Assembly (NCBI GenBank): GCA_905233295.1
Contig: CAJODX010000006.1
Location: forward strand, 1-18,542
Length of the DNA stretch: 18,542 bases
Reading direction: 5' to 3'
Source of the DNA: an uncultured Synergistales bacterium
GTDB lineage: Bacteria > Synergistota > Synergistia > Synergistales > Aminobacteriaceae
Shown: piece after piece, positions 8,012 to 14,561 of the stretch
Numbering within the stretch: position 1 is the first letter of the stretch
Layout of the letters: every line of letters starts with the position of its first letter
Notes under the pieces: generated by a model
What the model was told of the DNA's origin: nothing
What the model saw: only the letters and a program-made list of their open reading frames with translations
Databases searched by the model: none
Position numbers and translations under genes: made by a program

Positions 8012-8986
8012 TTATTTTGCTGATTGAATGCGTTCGACAAACGAGTAAGTCGCTGCATCGCCGGTCTTTAACGCTTCATACAAAGGCTGTACTGCTTTCT
8101 GGAATGCGGGCTTGTCAACGTCTGTTACGTACTGAACTTTGTCTCCGACCTGAGCTTTGACCTCATCTTCAAAATTTGCCCAAAGTCCTTTGTAATTTGC
8201 AATCATACCTGAAGCCGTATCGAGCATGACTTTTTTCTGTTCGTCGCTCATATCGTTCCAGACTTTTGTTGAAATTACAATGACATCGGGGATCATTGTA
8301 TGTTCATCATAGCAATAATATTTTGTAACATCGGCGTGATCTCTGAGAGCGGTGATGTTGTTCTCCGCACCGTCGATAACACCCTGCTGCATTCCGGTGT
8401 AAATATCGCTGTAACCCATGACTGTCGCAGAGCCGCCGAACGCGTTCATCATGTCGATTGCCATCTGGCTGTCCATCGTGCGTATTTTCAAACCTTTCAA
8501 GTCAGCTGGTGTGCGCACGGCAGTATTCGCGGTGTAAAAGCAGCGTGTTCCTGATTCAAGCCATGCAAGACCGATGAAGCCGTCTTTTTCTGTGAGGTTG
8601 TAAAGATCTTTTCCGATTTCGCTGTTCATAACGCTGTAAAGATGATCTTTATCTCTGAAAACGTAAGGCACTGAAACACAATTCCAAGCTGATGCAAAAT
8701 TTGAAAGAGTTCCCGCTGAAACTTTTGTCATTTCAAGCTGTCCAGCCTGAATCTGTGAAACGCAGTCAGCCTCAGAGCCGAGCTGTCCGTTGGGAATAAT
8801 ATTGATTGTGATTGTACCGTTTGAAGCGTTGTTCACTGCATCAGCCCATTCAGTCATTGCAATGTGGACTGCGTGATCTTCAGCGAGGTTGTGAGCGAGT
8901 GTGAGGAAAAAGTCTTTGTCAGCTGCGGAAGCTGAAACGGCAAACAGACACGTAAAAATTACAAAAAGCGACAGAAATTTTTTCAT
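8012..8986 (-). CDS. dctP: TRAP transporter solute-binding protein DctP
   Basis: This 324-residue protein has a typical Sec signal peptide (MKKFLSLF, a hydrophobic core, then ASA-A, cleavage near residue 21-22), so it is exported to the periplasm. It is a DctP-family solute receptor: R148 in ESGTRCFY and R169 in LKGLKIRTMD fit the conserved arginines, the latter of which salt-bridges the carboxylate of ligands. YTGMQQGVIDGAENN near 196-210 is the family hinge motif. Known ligands of this family are mostly organic acids, including C4-dicarboxylates, uronates, sialic acid, keto acids and sulfonates. The start at 8986 is preceded by GGGAGG at good distance. It is the first gene of the operon and precedes a strong terminator. 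The exact ligand is not deducible; the linked hydrolases suggest an acidic glycoside. Confidence 0.95.
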   Translation of the reverse strand: MKKFLSLFVIFTCLFAVSASAADKDFFLTLAHNLAEDHAVHIAMTEWADAVNNASNGTITINIIPNGQLGSEADCVSQIQAGQLEMTKVSAGTLSNFASAWNCVSVPYVFRDKDHLYSVMNSEIGKDLYNLTEKDGFIGLAWLESGTRCFYTANTAVRTPADLKGLKIRTMDSQMAIDMMNAFGGSATVMGYSDIYTGMQQGVIDGAENNITALRDHADVTKYYCYDEHTMIPDVIVISTKVWNDMSDEQKKVMLDTASGMIANYKGLWANFEDEVKAQVGDKVQYVTDVDKPAFQKAVQPLYEALKTGDAATYSFVERIQSAK

Positions 8987-9045
8987 TTTATAGATTCCTC
9001 CCGTTTATAAAAAATTTTAAATTGAATTTTGAATAATTAAATTTT

Positions 9046-9074
9046 AGTATAATTCAAATCTATTAGCAAGAAAA
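9046..9074 (-). promoter_or_regulatory. Candidate promoter of the TRAP-GH31 operon
   Basis: On the minus strand TATACT (9051-9046) is a good -10 hexamer, and TTTTCT (9074-9069) is a moderate -35 hexamer at 17 bases. The leader to the dctP start would be about 55 bases. The region upstream is a long run of A tracts that could act as an UP element. No clear operator repeat was found beside it. Confidence 0.4.
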
Positions 9075-9084
9075 ATTTTTTTAT

Positions 9085-9128
9085 AAAAAAATAAATTAAA
9101 AAAAATTTAAAAAAATAAATTAAAAAAA
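9085..9128. repeat. Phased A-tract direct repeat in the divergent promoter region
   Basis: The 20-base unit A7-TAAATT-A7 occurs twice, at 9085-9104 and 9109-9128, with a 24-bp period, inside an almost pure A/T stretch (about 9069-9180). Runs of A of this length bend DNA and bind the RNA polymerase alpha subunit. The block lies between the divergent dctP and 9198 operons and may serve both. It may also be low-complexity drift in AT-rich spacer. Confidence 0.6.
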
Positions 9129-9157
9129 TAAAAAAAAATTTTTTCTAAAATTTCTTT

Positions 9158-9163
9158 TATAAT
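9158..9163 (+). promoter_or_regulatory. Candidate -10 element of the protease operon
   Basis: A perfect TATAAT lies 35 bases before the TTG start at 9198. No -35 hexamer is recognisable at normal spacing because the DNA upstream is all A/T tracts, which could act as an UP element instead. Transcription would start near 9170, just before the GGAG ribosome site at 9184-9187. Confidence 0.4.
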
Positions 9164-9197
9164 AAATTCAAAAATTTTTTAACGGAGCTGATTTTTT

Positions 9198-9473
9198 TTG
9201 CGCATCGTAAACACTCAGGTTGTGCTTGGTCTTTCGATATGGATTTTGGGCTTTGCCTTCATGGTAGCTGGCTGGCTTGTCGGAGAACTTTCGGAAAAAT
9301 GGGGAAGACTTCCCGGAAAAATTTTGTACCGCATAGGTGCAGTCATTGTCGCTGTGCCGGTGATAGTTTTGTTGTGGAAAACTTCGGCTTTTCTTTACAC
9401 AAACCGTTTTCACATCGCGACATACATAAACAACACCATTCAGTTTATTGCAGATGCTCTTAAAGTTCTTTAG
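9198..9473 (+). CDS. Small two-helix membrane protein, unknown function
   Basis: This 91-residue protein has two predicted membrane helices (about residues 7-28 and 45-66) joined by a short charged loop, GELSEKWGRLPGK, and followed by a partly amphipathic C-terminus. I do not recognise a family. The start is TTG, with GGAG ending 10 bases upstream; no ATG with a ribosome site is available. Its 3' end overlaps the start of the CPBP protease gene by 20 bases, which strongly suggests a shared message and a related job, for example as a membrane partner of the protease. That role is inference only. Confidence 0.7.
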   Translation: MRIVNTQVVLGLSIWILGFAFMVAGWLVGELSEKWGRLPGKILYRIGAVIVAVPVIVLLWKTSAFLYTNRFHIATYINNTIQFIADALKVL

Positions 9474-10002
9474 CGCGGTTTTAAGTTTCCTCGCCGCTGC
9501 ATTCATGCTCTATTTTCCGTATGAATGGTGCAAACGCAGGCACGAAAGCGAAAATTTTTACGGGCTTAAGTGGTTTCTGACGAAAAAATCCAGACGCGAT
9601 GTTATTATTGCACTGGCAGCAACTTTAATTCCGCTGACTTTCATAACTTTTCACTGGCCTGTTGAATGGGGCGGACGGGGATTCAAGCATCCGGATTTCT
9701 GGAATGCTCTTGATGCTCTTGCTGGAGGTATCGCGGCGGCATTCATCGAAGAAACTTTTTTCCGCGGCTGGCTTCAGACTTTAACTGTGAAAAAATTCGG
9801 CGTTGTCATCGGAATTTTCACAGCGACTTTGCTGTTTGCCCTGAGTCATTTAATCGTTTTAACGGGCTGGCTTAGAGTAGCGACTTTTTTTCCCGGTCTT
9901 GTCATGGGGATTTTAAGACATCGCGGCGGCTCTGTTCTGCCGTCAATAATTTATCACGCCGTCTGCAACGTTTGGGCAGTATGGCTCGCACCGATTCCAT
10001 GA
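9454..10002 (+). CDS. CPBP-family intramembrane glutamic protease
   Basis: This 182-residue polytopic membrane protein carries all three CPBP (Rce1/Abi-type) motifs: E99-E100-T-F-F-R104 (EExxxR), F128-A-L-S-H132 (FxxxH), and H168-A-V-C-N172 (HxxxN). In this family the first Glu and the two His residues form the active site for cleavage inside or near the membrane. Some bacterial members are proposed to process C-terminal sorting signals, including one in Synergistota (Synerg-CTERM); whether this is such an enzyme cannot be told here. The ATG at 9454 is preferred over an in-frame TTG at 9448; neither has a clear ribosome site, consistent with coupling to the overlapping upstream gene. The last four bases (ATGA) overlap the start of the next gene. 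Confidence 0.88.
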   Translation: MLLKFFSAVLSFLAAAFMLYFPYEWCKRRHESENFYGLKWFLTKKSRRDVIIALAATLIPLTFITFHWPVEWGGRGFKHPDFWNALDALAGGIAAAFIEETFFRGWLQTLTVKKFGVVIGIFTATLLFALSHLIVLTGWLRVATFFPGLVMGILRHRGGSVLPSIIYHAVCNVWAVWLAPIP

Positions 10003-11042
10003 AAAAAATTTTACTTTTATTTTTTTTCGTATTTGCGTTTTCATCACGCATTTACGCCGAAGATTTTATTGAAATAAAAATTCCGTGTCGTGAAAATTCC
10101 GAAGTCAAAGCAGTTTTGCCGGACGGTGAAACAGTTTTACTCGGAAAAATTTTAATGACTCCTTCAAAAACGAATTATCCTGCCTACACTGCAAGCAAAT
10201 GGAGCGAACCTTCAACAGTCTGTGCTTCTGCTGTCAACGCGATTCACATTTTATTGAATGTTGAGGAAGATAAAGGAAGAATTTTGAGCCTTGTGCCGTC
10301 CGTAACGATTGCGCCTGCTGCTGTCAAAGGAGCGTTTTTTTCTATTGACTCGCCAGCCGGAACAGGAATTTTCGGAGGTTTCGCACCGCTAACAGGTTCA
10401 AAAGTTTCTATAAAACGCAACGGAGTTGAATTTCCTTTGAGCGATGTTCCGAACTCTGATGACGTTTTGATAATAAGAACGAAACTTCCGGAGTTTCCGG
10501 AATTTTTTATGGCGGATATTGAAAACAGACCGGGCGGAAGGGTCATCGTTCACGGGAAAGACGGGGCAAAAGTCATCGCGAGAGTTATTCATAAAGTCGG
10601 AGGTGTCGGACGCTTTGAGGGAACAAAATTTCAATCTGTCGGAAGGATTCGCGCTTCACATTCCGGCGTCATAGATGTTTCGACTTCAAAACGCGGTGAA
10701 ATAGGCGGGATTCAGATAATGCCTCTCAAACATGCTTTGACATCAAAAGAAATGATCAACGCTTGGACTTTAACTCAGTGGATGATAATTTCACCTTTGC
10801 CCAATGCTCCTGACCTTGAAGGACATGAGCCTCTCTATAAAAATTCTTTTATTCCCGGAACTCAGTTAAAAGATAAAATGCCGGACTTATGGAGCCAATA
10901 CGGACGGAAATCTTTAATTCTTTGCAGACGTAACGGCGGTGAATGGGAAAGACTTCCTGAAGTTTCTGGACGTGTTGACTATGCCTTGAAAGACATCACG
11001 CACCTGAGAATATATTTCCCGTTTTGGAGTTTGGGAATTTAA
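9999..11042 (+). CDS. Secreted protein of unknown function
   Basis: This 347-residue protein begins with a clean signal peptide (MKKILLLFFFVFAFSS, then RIYA-ED; cleavage near residue 20). I chose ATG at 9999 over the longer in-frame ATG at 9972 because it puts the signal peptide at the very N-terminus and makes an ATGA overlap with the protease stop. The mature part is mostly beta-prone and has no membrane helix, lipobox or C-terminal sorting tail; it ends in YFPFWSLGI. Two cysteines occur in the N-terminal third and one near the C-terminus. No known domain is recognised. Overlap with the protease gene suggests that it is the protease's substrate or partner, or that both act on the envelope. 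This is inference from context. Confidence 0.75.
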   Translation: MKKILLLFFFVFAFSSRIYAEDFIEIKIPCRENSEVKAVLPDGETVLLGKILMTPSKTNYPAYTASKWSEPSTVCASAVNAIHILLNVEEDKGRILSLVPSVTIAPAAVKGAFFSIDSPAGTGIFGGFAPLTGSKVSIKRNGVEFPLSDVPNSDDVLIIRTKLPEFPEFFMADIENRPGGRVIVHGKDGAKVIARVIHKVGGVGRFEGTKFQSVGRIRASHSGVIDVSTSKRGEIGGIQIMPLKHALTSKEMINAWTLTQWMIISPLPNAPDLEGHEPLYKNSFIPGTQLKDKMPDLWSQYGRKSLILCRRNGGEWERLPEVSGRVDYALKDITHLRIYFPFWSLGI

Positions 11043-11132
11043 CAGATGAATAGCGAAAGAAAAAAATCGTAAAGTTATCGAAAAATTTTTCTTTGTGAAA
11101 GTTTATGAATGCTAAAAAATTTTTATATTTTT

Positions 11133-11160
11133 GTAGTGGCAAATGTAGTGGCAAATGTAG
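11133..11160. repeat. 12-bp tandem repeat GTAGTGGCAAAT
   Basis: GTAGTGGCAAAT occurs twice head to tail (11133-11144 and 11145-11156), and a third partial copy, GTAG, follows. It is richer in G than its surroundings. Short tandem units of this kind can be binding sites for an activator or recombinase; no integrase gene is present in the window to support the latter. Confidence 0.8.
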
Positions 11161-11194
11161 CCCTATATAATCGAAAAATTTTTGAAAAAATTCG

Positions 11195-11220
11195 ATTGTA
11201 AACTCAGGCAGGTTTACAAT
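11195..11220 (+). repeat. 9-bp perfect inverted repeat (terminator or operator)
   Basis: ATTGTAAAC and GTTTACAAT are separated by 8 bases. As RNA this is a 9-bp hairpin followed by TCATTTTCGTT, which could be a weak terminator for the three-gene operon ending at 11042. As DNA it is a symmetric site with a spacing usual for a dimeric repressor. The sequence does not settle which. Confidence 0.6.
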
Positions 11221-11445
11221 TCATTTTCGTTGAGGTGCGAAAAAATCTATTTTTACTCGAAAAAATATGCAAATCTGATTTCGCCTTTTCAGATAGACTC
11301 TATATGTTATTATACATGATATATGAAACGCAATTCATTTTCCGCTTAAAAAAAGAGACCTTCCTGCGAGTTATGATAAAAATTTTTTCAACACTGCATC
11401 GTTTTTTCGGTAAATGCTTTTGCCCTGAAAATTTGAAAATTTTTC

Positions 11446-11474
11446 TTGACATTAAGGTTCAAGATTGCTAATAT
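11446..11474 (+). promoter_or_regulatory. Sigma-70 promoter of the str/S10 operon
   Basis: TTGACA (11446-11451) is a perfect -35 hexamer and TAATAT (11469-11474) a good -10 hexamer, with the ideal 17-base spacer. A/T-rich sequence with A and T runs directly upstream resembles an UP element. Transcription should start near 11481, giving a leader of about 100 bases before rpsL. Confidence 0.88.
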
Positions 11475-11505
11475 TTGCAAGCTGTACATACAGAAATTTT
11501 GAGAG

Positions 11506-11513
11506 AGGAGGTG
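11506..11513 (+). promoter_or_regulatory. Full-consensus Shine-Dalgarno far upstream of rpsL
   Basis: AGGAGGTG is a complete 8-base match to the anti-Shine-Dalgarno tail of 16S rRNA, but no usable start codon follows at normal distance (GTG-TAA at once, then only CTG codons). The rpsL GTG lies 69 bases downstream. With the intervening hairpin folded out, the spacing becomes 8 bases. Confidence 0.7.
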
Positions 11514-11516
11514 TAA

Positions 11517-11577
11517 CCTGCTGTCAATAGGGTATAAAAAATTCCCGAATTTTTTTGAGCGTTATCTTGACAGCAGG
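11517..11577 (+). repeat. 61-base hairpin element between the Shine-Dalgarno and the rpsL start
   Basis: The ends form a perfect 11-bp inverted repeat, CCTGCTGTCAA (11517-11527) with TTGACAGCAGG (11567-11577). Inside is a second inverted repeat, AAAAAATTC (11536-11544) with GAATTTTTT (11547-11555), so the RNA can fold as one long two-part hairpin. The outer 3' arm contains the first three bases of a second, badly spaced AGGAG (11575-11579; only 3 bases before GTG). It could be a small inserted palindromic element or an evolved translational control leader. No target-site duplication is evident. Confidence 0.75.
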
Positions 11578-11582
11578 AGTCT

Positions 11583-11960
11583 GTGCCGACAATTAATCAG
11601 CTCGTCCGTTTAGGACGTGAGGAGAAAAAGAGCAAAAGCAATTCTCCGGCATTACAGGGAAATCCGGCGCGTCGCGGTGTTTGCACACGTGTTTACACGA
11701 TAACGCCGAAGAAGCCGAACTCAGCTTTGAGAAAAGTTGCGCGTGTAAGACTTACAAACGGTATTGAAGTTACATCGTATATTCCCGGAATCGGGCATAA
11801 TCTGCAGGAACACTCGGTTGTGCTTGTCCGCGGAGGACGTGTAAAAGACTTGCCCGGTGTTCGTTATCATATTATAAGAGGAACTCTTGACTGCGGAGGA
11901 GTCGAAAACCGCAAGAGAAGCCGCTCGAAATATGGTGCGCGTAAACCGAAGGCAAACTAG
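11583..11960 (+). CDS. rpsL: Ribosomal protein S12
   Basis: This 125-residue protein is complete S12 of the small-subunit decoding centre, with TPKKPNSALRKVARVRLTNG, YIPGIGHNLQEHSV and GGRVKDLPGVRYH. Lys43 and Lys88 are present, so the usual streptomycin-resistance changes at these sites are absent; Asp89 is the site that is methylthiolated in some bacteria. The start is GTG: the in-frame TGA at 11568-11570 rules out a longer form, and PTINQLVR is the family N-terminus. It opens the str operon under its own promoter with an abnormal leader. The next gene starts 14 bases after its stop. Confidence 0.98.
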   Translation: MPTINQLVRLGREEKKSKSNSPALQGNPARRGVCTRVYTITPKKPNSALRKVARVRLTNGIEVTSYIPGIGHNLQEHSVVLVRGGRVKDLPGVRYHIIRGTLDCGGVENRKRSRSKYGARKPKAN

Positions 11961-11974
11961 GAGGAACATTAATT

Positions 11975-12445
11975 ATGCCGAGAAAAGGTCATATTAAAAA
12001 ACGTCCGCCAGTACCGGATATAAGATTTAACAACGCAGCCGCATCAAGATTTATCAGTGCATTGATGCAGGGCGGCAAACGCAGTCTCGCCGAGAAAATT
12101 TTCTACGGTGCATTAGAGGGAGCTGCTGAGAAACTTGGCGTAGAACCCTTTGAAGTTTTTGAAAAAGCAATGGCTAATGTAACTCCGAACATCGAAGTTC
12201 GTCCGAGAAGAGTCGGCGGTGCTACATATCAGGTGCCTGTCGAGGTTACTCCCGAAAGAGGCGTACAGCTTTCGATTCGCTGGATCGTTTCATTTGCCAG
12301 AGCCAAAAAGGGAATGCCTATGCATGAAAGACTTATGCGTGAATTGATGGACGCTTATAAAAATGAAGGAGCTTCTATTAAAAGACGTGATGATACTCAC
12401 AGAATGGCAGAAGCTAACAGAGCGTTCGCACATTACCGCTGGTAA
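11975..12445 (+). CDS. rpsG: Ribosomal protein S7
   Basis: This 156-residue, full-length S7 initiates assembly of the 30S head by binding the 3' domain of 16S rRNA. It shows MPRKGHIKKRP, MQGGKRSLAEKIFYGA, NVTPNIEVRPRRVGGATYQV and the C-terminal RRDDTHRMAEANRAFAHYRW. AGGAGG sits 11 bases before the ATG. In E. coli S7 represses this operon by binding between rpsL and rpsG; here that gap is only 14 bases and shows no obvious structure, so any such control would have to act elsewhere, for instance in the leader. Confidence 0.98.
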   Translation: MPRKGHIKKRPPVPDIRFNNAAASRFISALMQGGKRSLAEKIFYGALEGAAEKLGVEPFEVFEKAMANVTPNIEVRPRRVGGATYQVPVEVTPERGVQLSIRWIVSFARAKKGMPMHERLMRELMDAYKNEGASIKRRDDTHRMAEANRAFAHYRW

Positions 12446-12476
12446 GTTAAAAATTTAATTTTGCAGGTGTGTATTT

Positions 12477-14537
12477 TTGGAAATCACTAAAGTCAGAAAT
12501 ATAGGAATCGCAGCGCATATTGATGCTGGAAAAACAACAACAAGCGAGCGAATCTTATATTACACAGGAAGTAATTATAAAGTCGGCGAAGTCCATGAAG
12601 GCACAGCTACAATGGACTGGATGGAGCAGGAGCGTGAGCGCGGTATCACGATAACTTCAGCTGCCACTACATGCGCGTGGAAAGGTTTTACTATAAACTT
12701 GATTGATACGCCAGGACACGTGGATTTTACAGTTGAAGTCGAGCGTTCAATGCGTGTTCTTGACGGTGCTGTCGCTGTCTTCTGTGCAGTCGGTGGCGTT
12801 GAGCCTCAGTCTGAAACAGTATGGCGGCAAGCTGACAAATATCACGTTCCGCGAGTAGCATTCGTCAACAAAATGGACAGAATAGGCGCGGATTTTGCTT
12901 CAGTTGTCAAGGCTATGCGTGAAAGACTTGGAGCAAACGCGATACCTTTGCAGTTGCCAATAGGTGCTGAAGACGATTTCGCCGGAGTTGTGGATTTAAT
13001 TGATCAGAAAGCGTTGTTTTTTTCGGGTGTTTTAGGTCAGCCTCCTGCTGAGGGAGCAATCCCGCCTGAGCTTGCAATGGCAGCTAAACAGGGACGCGAT
13101 AACATTATCGAAGCTCTTTCAGATTACAGCGATGATTTAATGACCCTCTATCTTGAAGGAACGCCCGTAAGTTCGGAGTTAATCCGCAAGACTTTGCGCG
13201 AAGCCGTTATAAATCTGAAGGCGGTTCCCGTTCTTTGCGGTTCAGCTTTCAAGAATAAATGTGTAGAGCCTTTGCTTGATGCGGTTGTCGAATATTTACC
13301 AAGTCCAATCGATCTGCCGCCTGTTAAGGGTGTATTGCCGTCTGACTCTGAAAAGGAAGTTGAAAGACACAGCAAACCCGATGAGCCTTTTACTGCATTG
13401 GCTTTTAAGGTTGCCGTTGACCCGTTCCTTGGAAAATTATTTTTCCTTAGAGTGTATTCGGGAAAACTCGAAAAAGGCAGCGTTGTTTACAATACGACTT
13501 CGGGACAGCGCGAACGCATCGGGCGTATTATGAGAATGCACTCGAACAAACGCGAGGACATTGACTCCATGGAAGCCGGAATGATCGTTGCAGTGCCTTC
13601 ATTAAAGTCTACAAAGACCGGTGATACTCTTTGCGATGAGGGCAACCAGATTGTTTTGGAAAGTCTTGAATTTCCTGAGCCTGTTATCTCGCTTGCCGTT
13701 GAACCTGCAACACAGCAGGACAAAGTGAAACTTGCGAAAGGTCTCAACGCTCTGGCAGATGAAGACCCGACTTTCAAAGTCCACAACGATGAAGAGAGCG
13801 GTCAGACAGTAATTTCAGGAATGGGAGAACTTCACCTTGAGATTATCGTTGACAGATTAAAACGTGAATTTGGCGTTGATGTCAAAGTCGGCAATCCTCA
13901 GGTTGCATATCGTGAAGCAATCCGCAAGCCCGCACACGCTGAAGGAAAATATATTCGCCAGTCAGGCGGTCGCGGTCAATACGGACACGTTGTATTTGAC
14001 ATTGAACCGCACGAAGAAGGAAAATTCGAGTTCGTTGATAAAATTGTCGGCGGTGCAATTCCGAAAGAATTTATCACAGCCGTTGAAAAAGGACTTGAAG
14101 AGGCTGTACAGTCAGGAGTTCTCGGCGGTTATCCCGTTATCGGCGTAAGAGTTACTCTCGTTGACGGTTCGTATCACGAGGTTGACAGCTCCGAAATGGC
14201 ATTTAAGATCGCTGCTTCAATGGGTTTCAAGGAAGCGATGAAGAAAGCCGACCCGGTTTTGATGGAACCTGTTATGAAAGTCGAAGTCGTAACGCCTGAA
14301 GATTATGTCGGAGATGTTATCGGCGATTTATCATCGAGACGCGGAAGGATCGACGGCATGAACGTTCGAGCCAATGCAAGAGTCATAGATGCTTTTGTTC
14401 CTTTGGTTGGAATGTTCGGATACGCGACTGATTTAAGAAGCAAGACATCAGGTCGTGCGAATTACTCGATGCAGTTTGATCACTACGAGCAGACACCTGT
14501 TGAAGTCAGTGAAAAGATTTTGCAGGGAAAGATTTAA
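12477..14537 (+). CDS. fusA: Elongation factor G
   Basis: This 686-residue translocase GTPase has all G motifs: AHIDAGKT (13-20), RGITIT (55-60), DTPGH (77-81), NKMD (131-134) and CGSAFKN (about 258). The C-terminal domains IV and V end in YSMQFDHYEQTPVEVSEKIL. It drives tRNA-mRNA movement on the ribosome and, with RRF, ribosome recycling. The start is TTG at 12477 with AGGTG 7 bases upstream; this is the only start that gives the conserved MEITKVRNIGIAAHID N-terminus, and a TTG start is unusual for so abundant a protein. The gap from rpsG is 31 bases. Confidence 0.98.
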   Translation: MEITKVRNIGIAAHIDAGKTTTSERILYYTGSNYKVGEVHEGTATMDWMEQERERGITITSAATTCAWKGFTINLIDTPGHVDFTVEVERSMRVLDGAVAVFCAVGGVEPQSETVWRQADKYHVPRVAFVNKMDRIGADFASVVKAMRERLGANAIPLQLPIGAEDDFAGVVDLIDQKALFFSGVLGQPPAEGAIPPELAMAAKQGRDNIIEALSDYSDDLMTLYLEGTPVSSELIRKTLREAVINLKAVPVLCGSAFKNKCVEPLLDAVVEYLPSPIDLPPVKGVLPSDSEKEVERHSKPDEPFTALAFKVAVDPFLGKLFFLRVYSGKLEKGSVVYNTTSGQRERIGRIMRMHSNKREDIDSMEAGMIVAVPSLKSTKTGDTLCDEGNQIVLESLEFPEPVISLAVEPATQQDKVKLAKGLNALADEDPTFKVHNDEESGQTVISGMGELHLEIIVDRLKREFGVDVKVGNPQVAYREAIRKPAHAEGKYIRQSGGRGQYGHVVFDIEPHEEGKFEFVDKIVGGAIPKEFITAVEKGLEEAVQSGVLGGYPVIGVRVTLVDGSYHEVDSSEMAFKIAASMGFKEAMKKADPVLMEPVMKVEVVTPEDYVGDVIGDLSSRRGRIDGMNVRANARVIDAFVPLVGMFGYATDLRSKTSGRANYSMQFDHYEQTPVEVSEKILQGKI

Positions 14538-14561
14538 TTTTTGTAAAAGGAGAAATGAATT

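Larger units (their letters stand above)
11043..11445. other. Non-coding spacer with short repeats
   Basis: No credible gene is seen between the secreted protein and the str-operon promoter. The spacer holds ATCGAAAAATTTTT twice (11077-11090 and 11170-11183), a weak AT-only inverted repeat (11056-11064 with 11086-11094), a 12-bp tandem repeat and a 9-bp inverted repeat that are listed separately. No GC-rich terminator follows the secreted-protein gene directly. Confidence 0.6.

Noticed and set aside
9168..9506. Minus-strand 112-residue open frame
   Set aside because: It is antisense to the two-helix membrane protein and the protease start, with no ribosome site; the plus-strand frames have signal-like features and overlapping gene structure.
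11056..11094. Terminator directly after the secreted-protein gene
   Set aside because: The pairing is AAAGAAAAA with TTTTTCTTT across a 21-base loop, with one G-C pair and no T tract after it.
11235..11471. Plus-strand 78-residue open frame before the str promoter
   Set aside because: The GTG start has no separate ribosome site, the protein has no recognisable features, and the frame runs into the -10 region of the rpsL promoter.
11518..11613. CTG-started leader peptide behind the strong Shine-Dalgarno
   Set aside because: It would need a CTG start, runs out of frame into rpsL, and shows no run of regulatory codons. The folded-hairpin explanation needs fewer assumptions.
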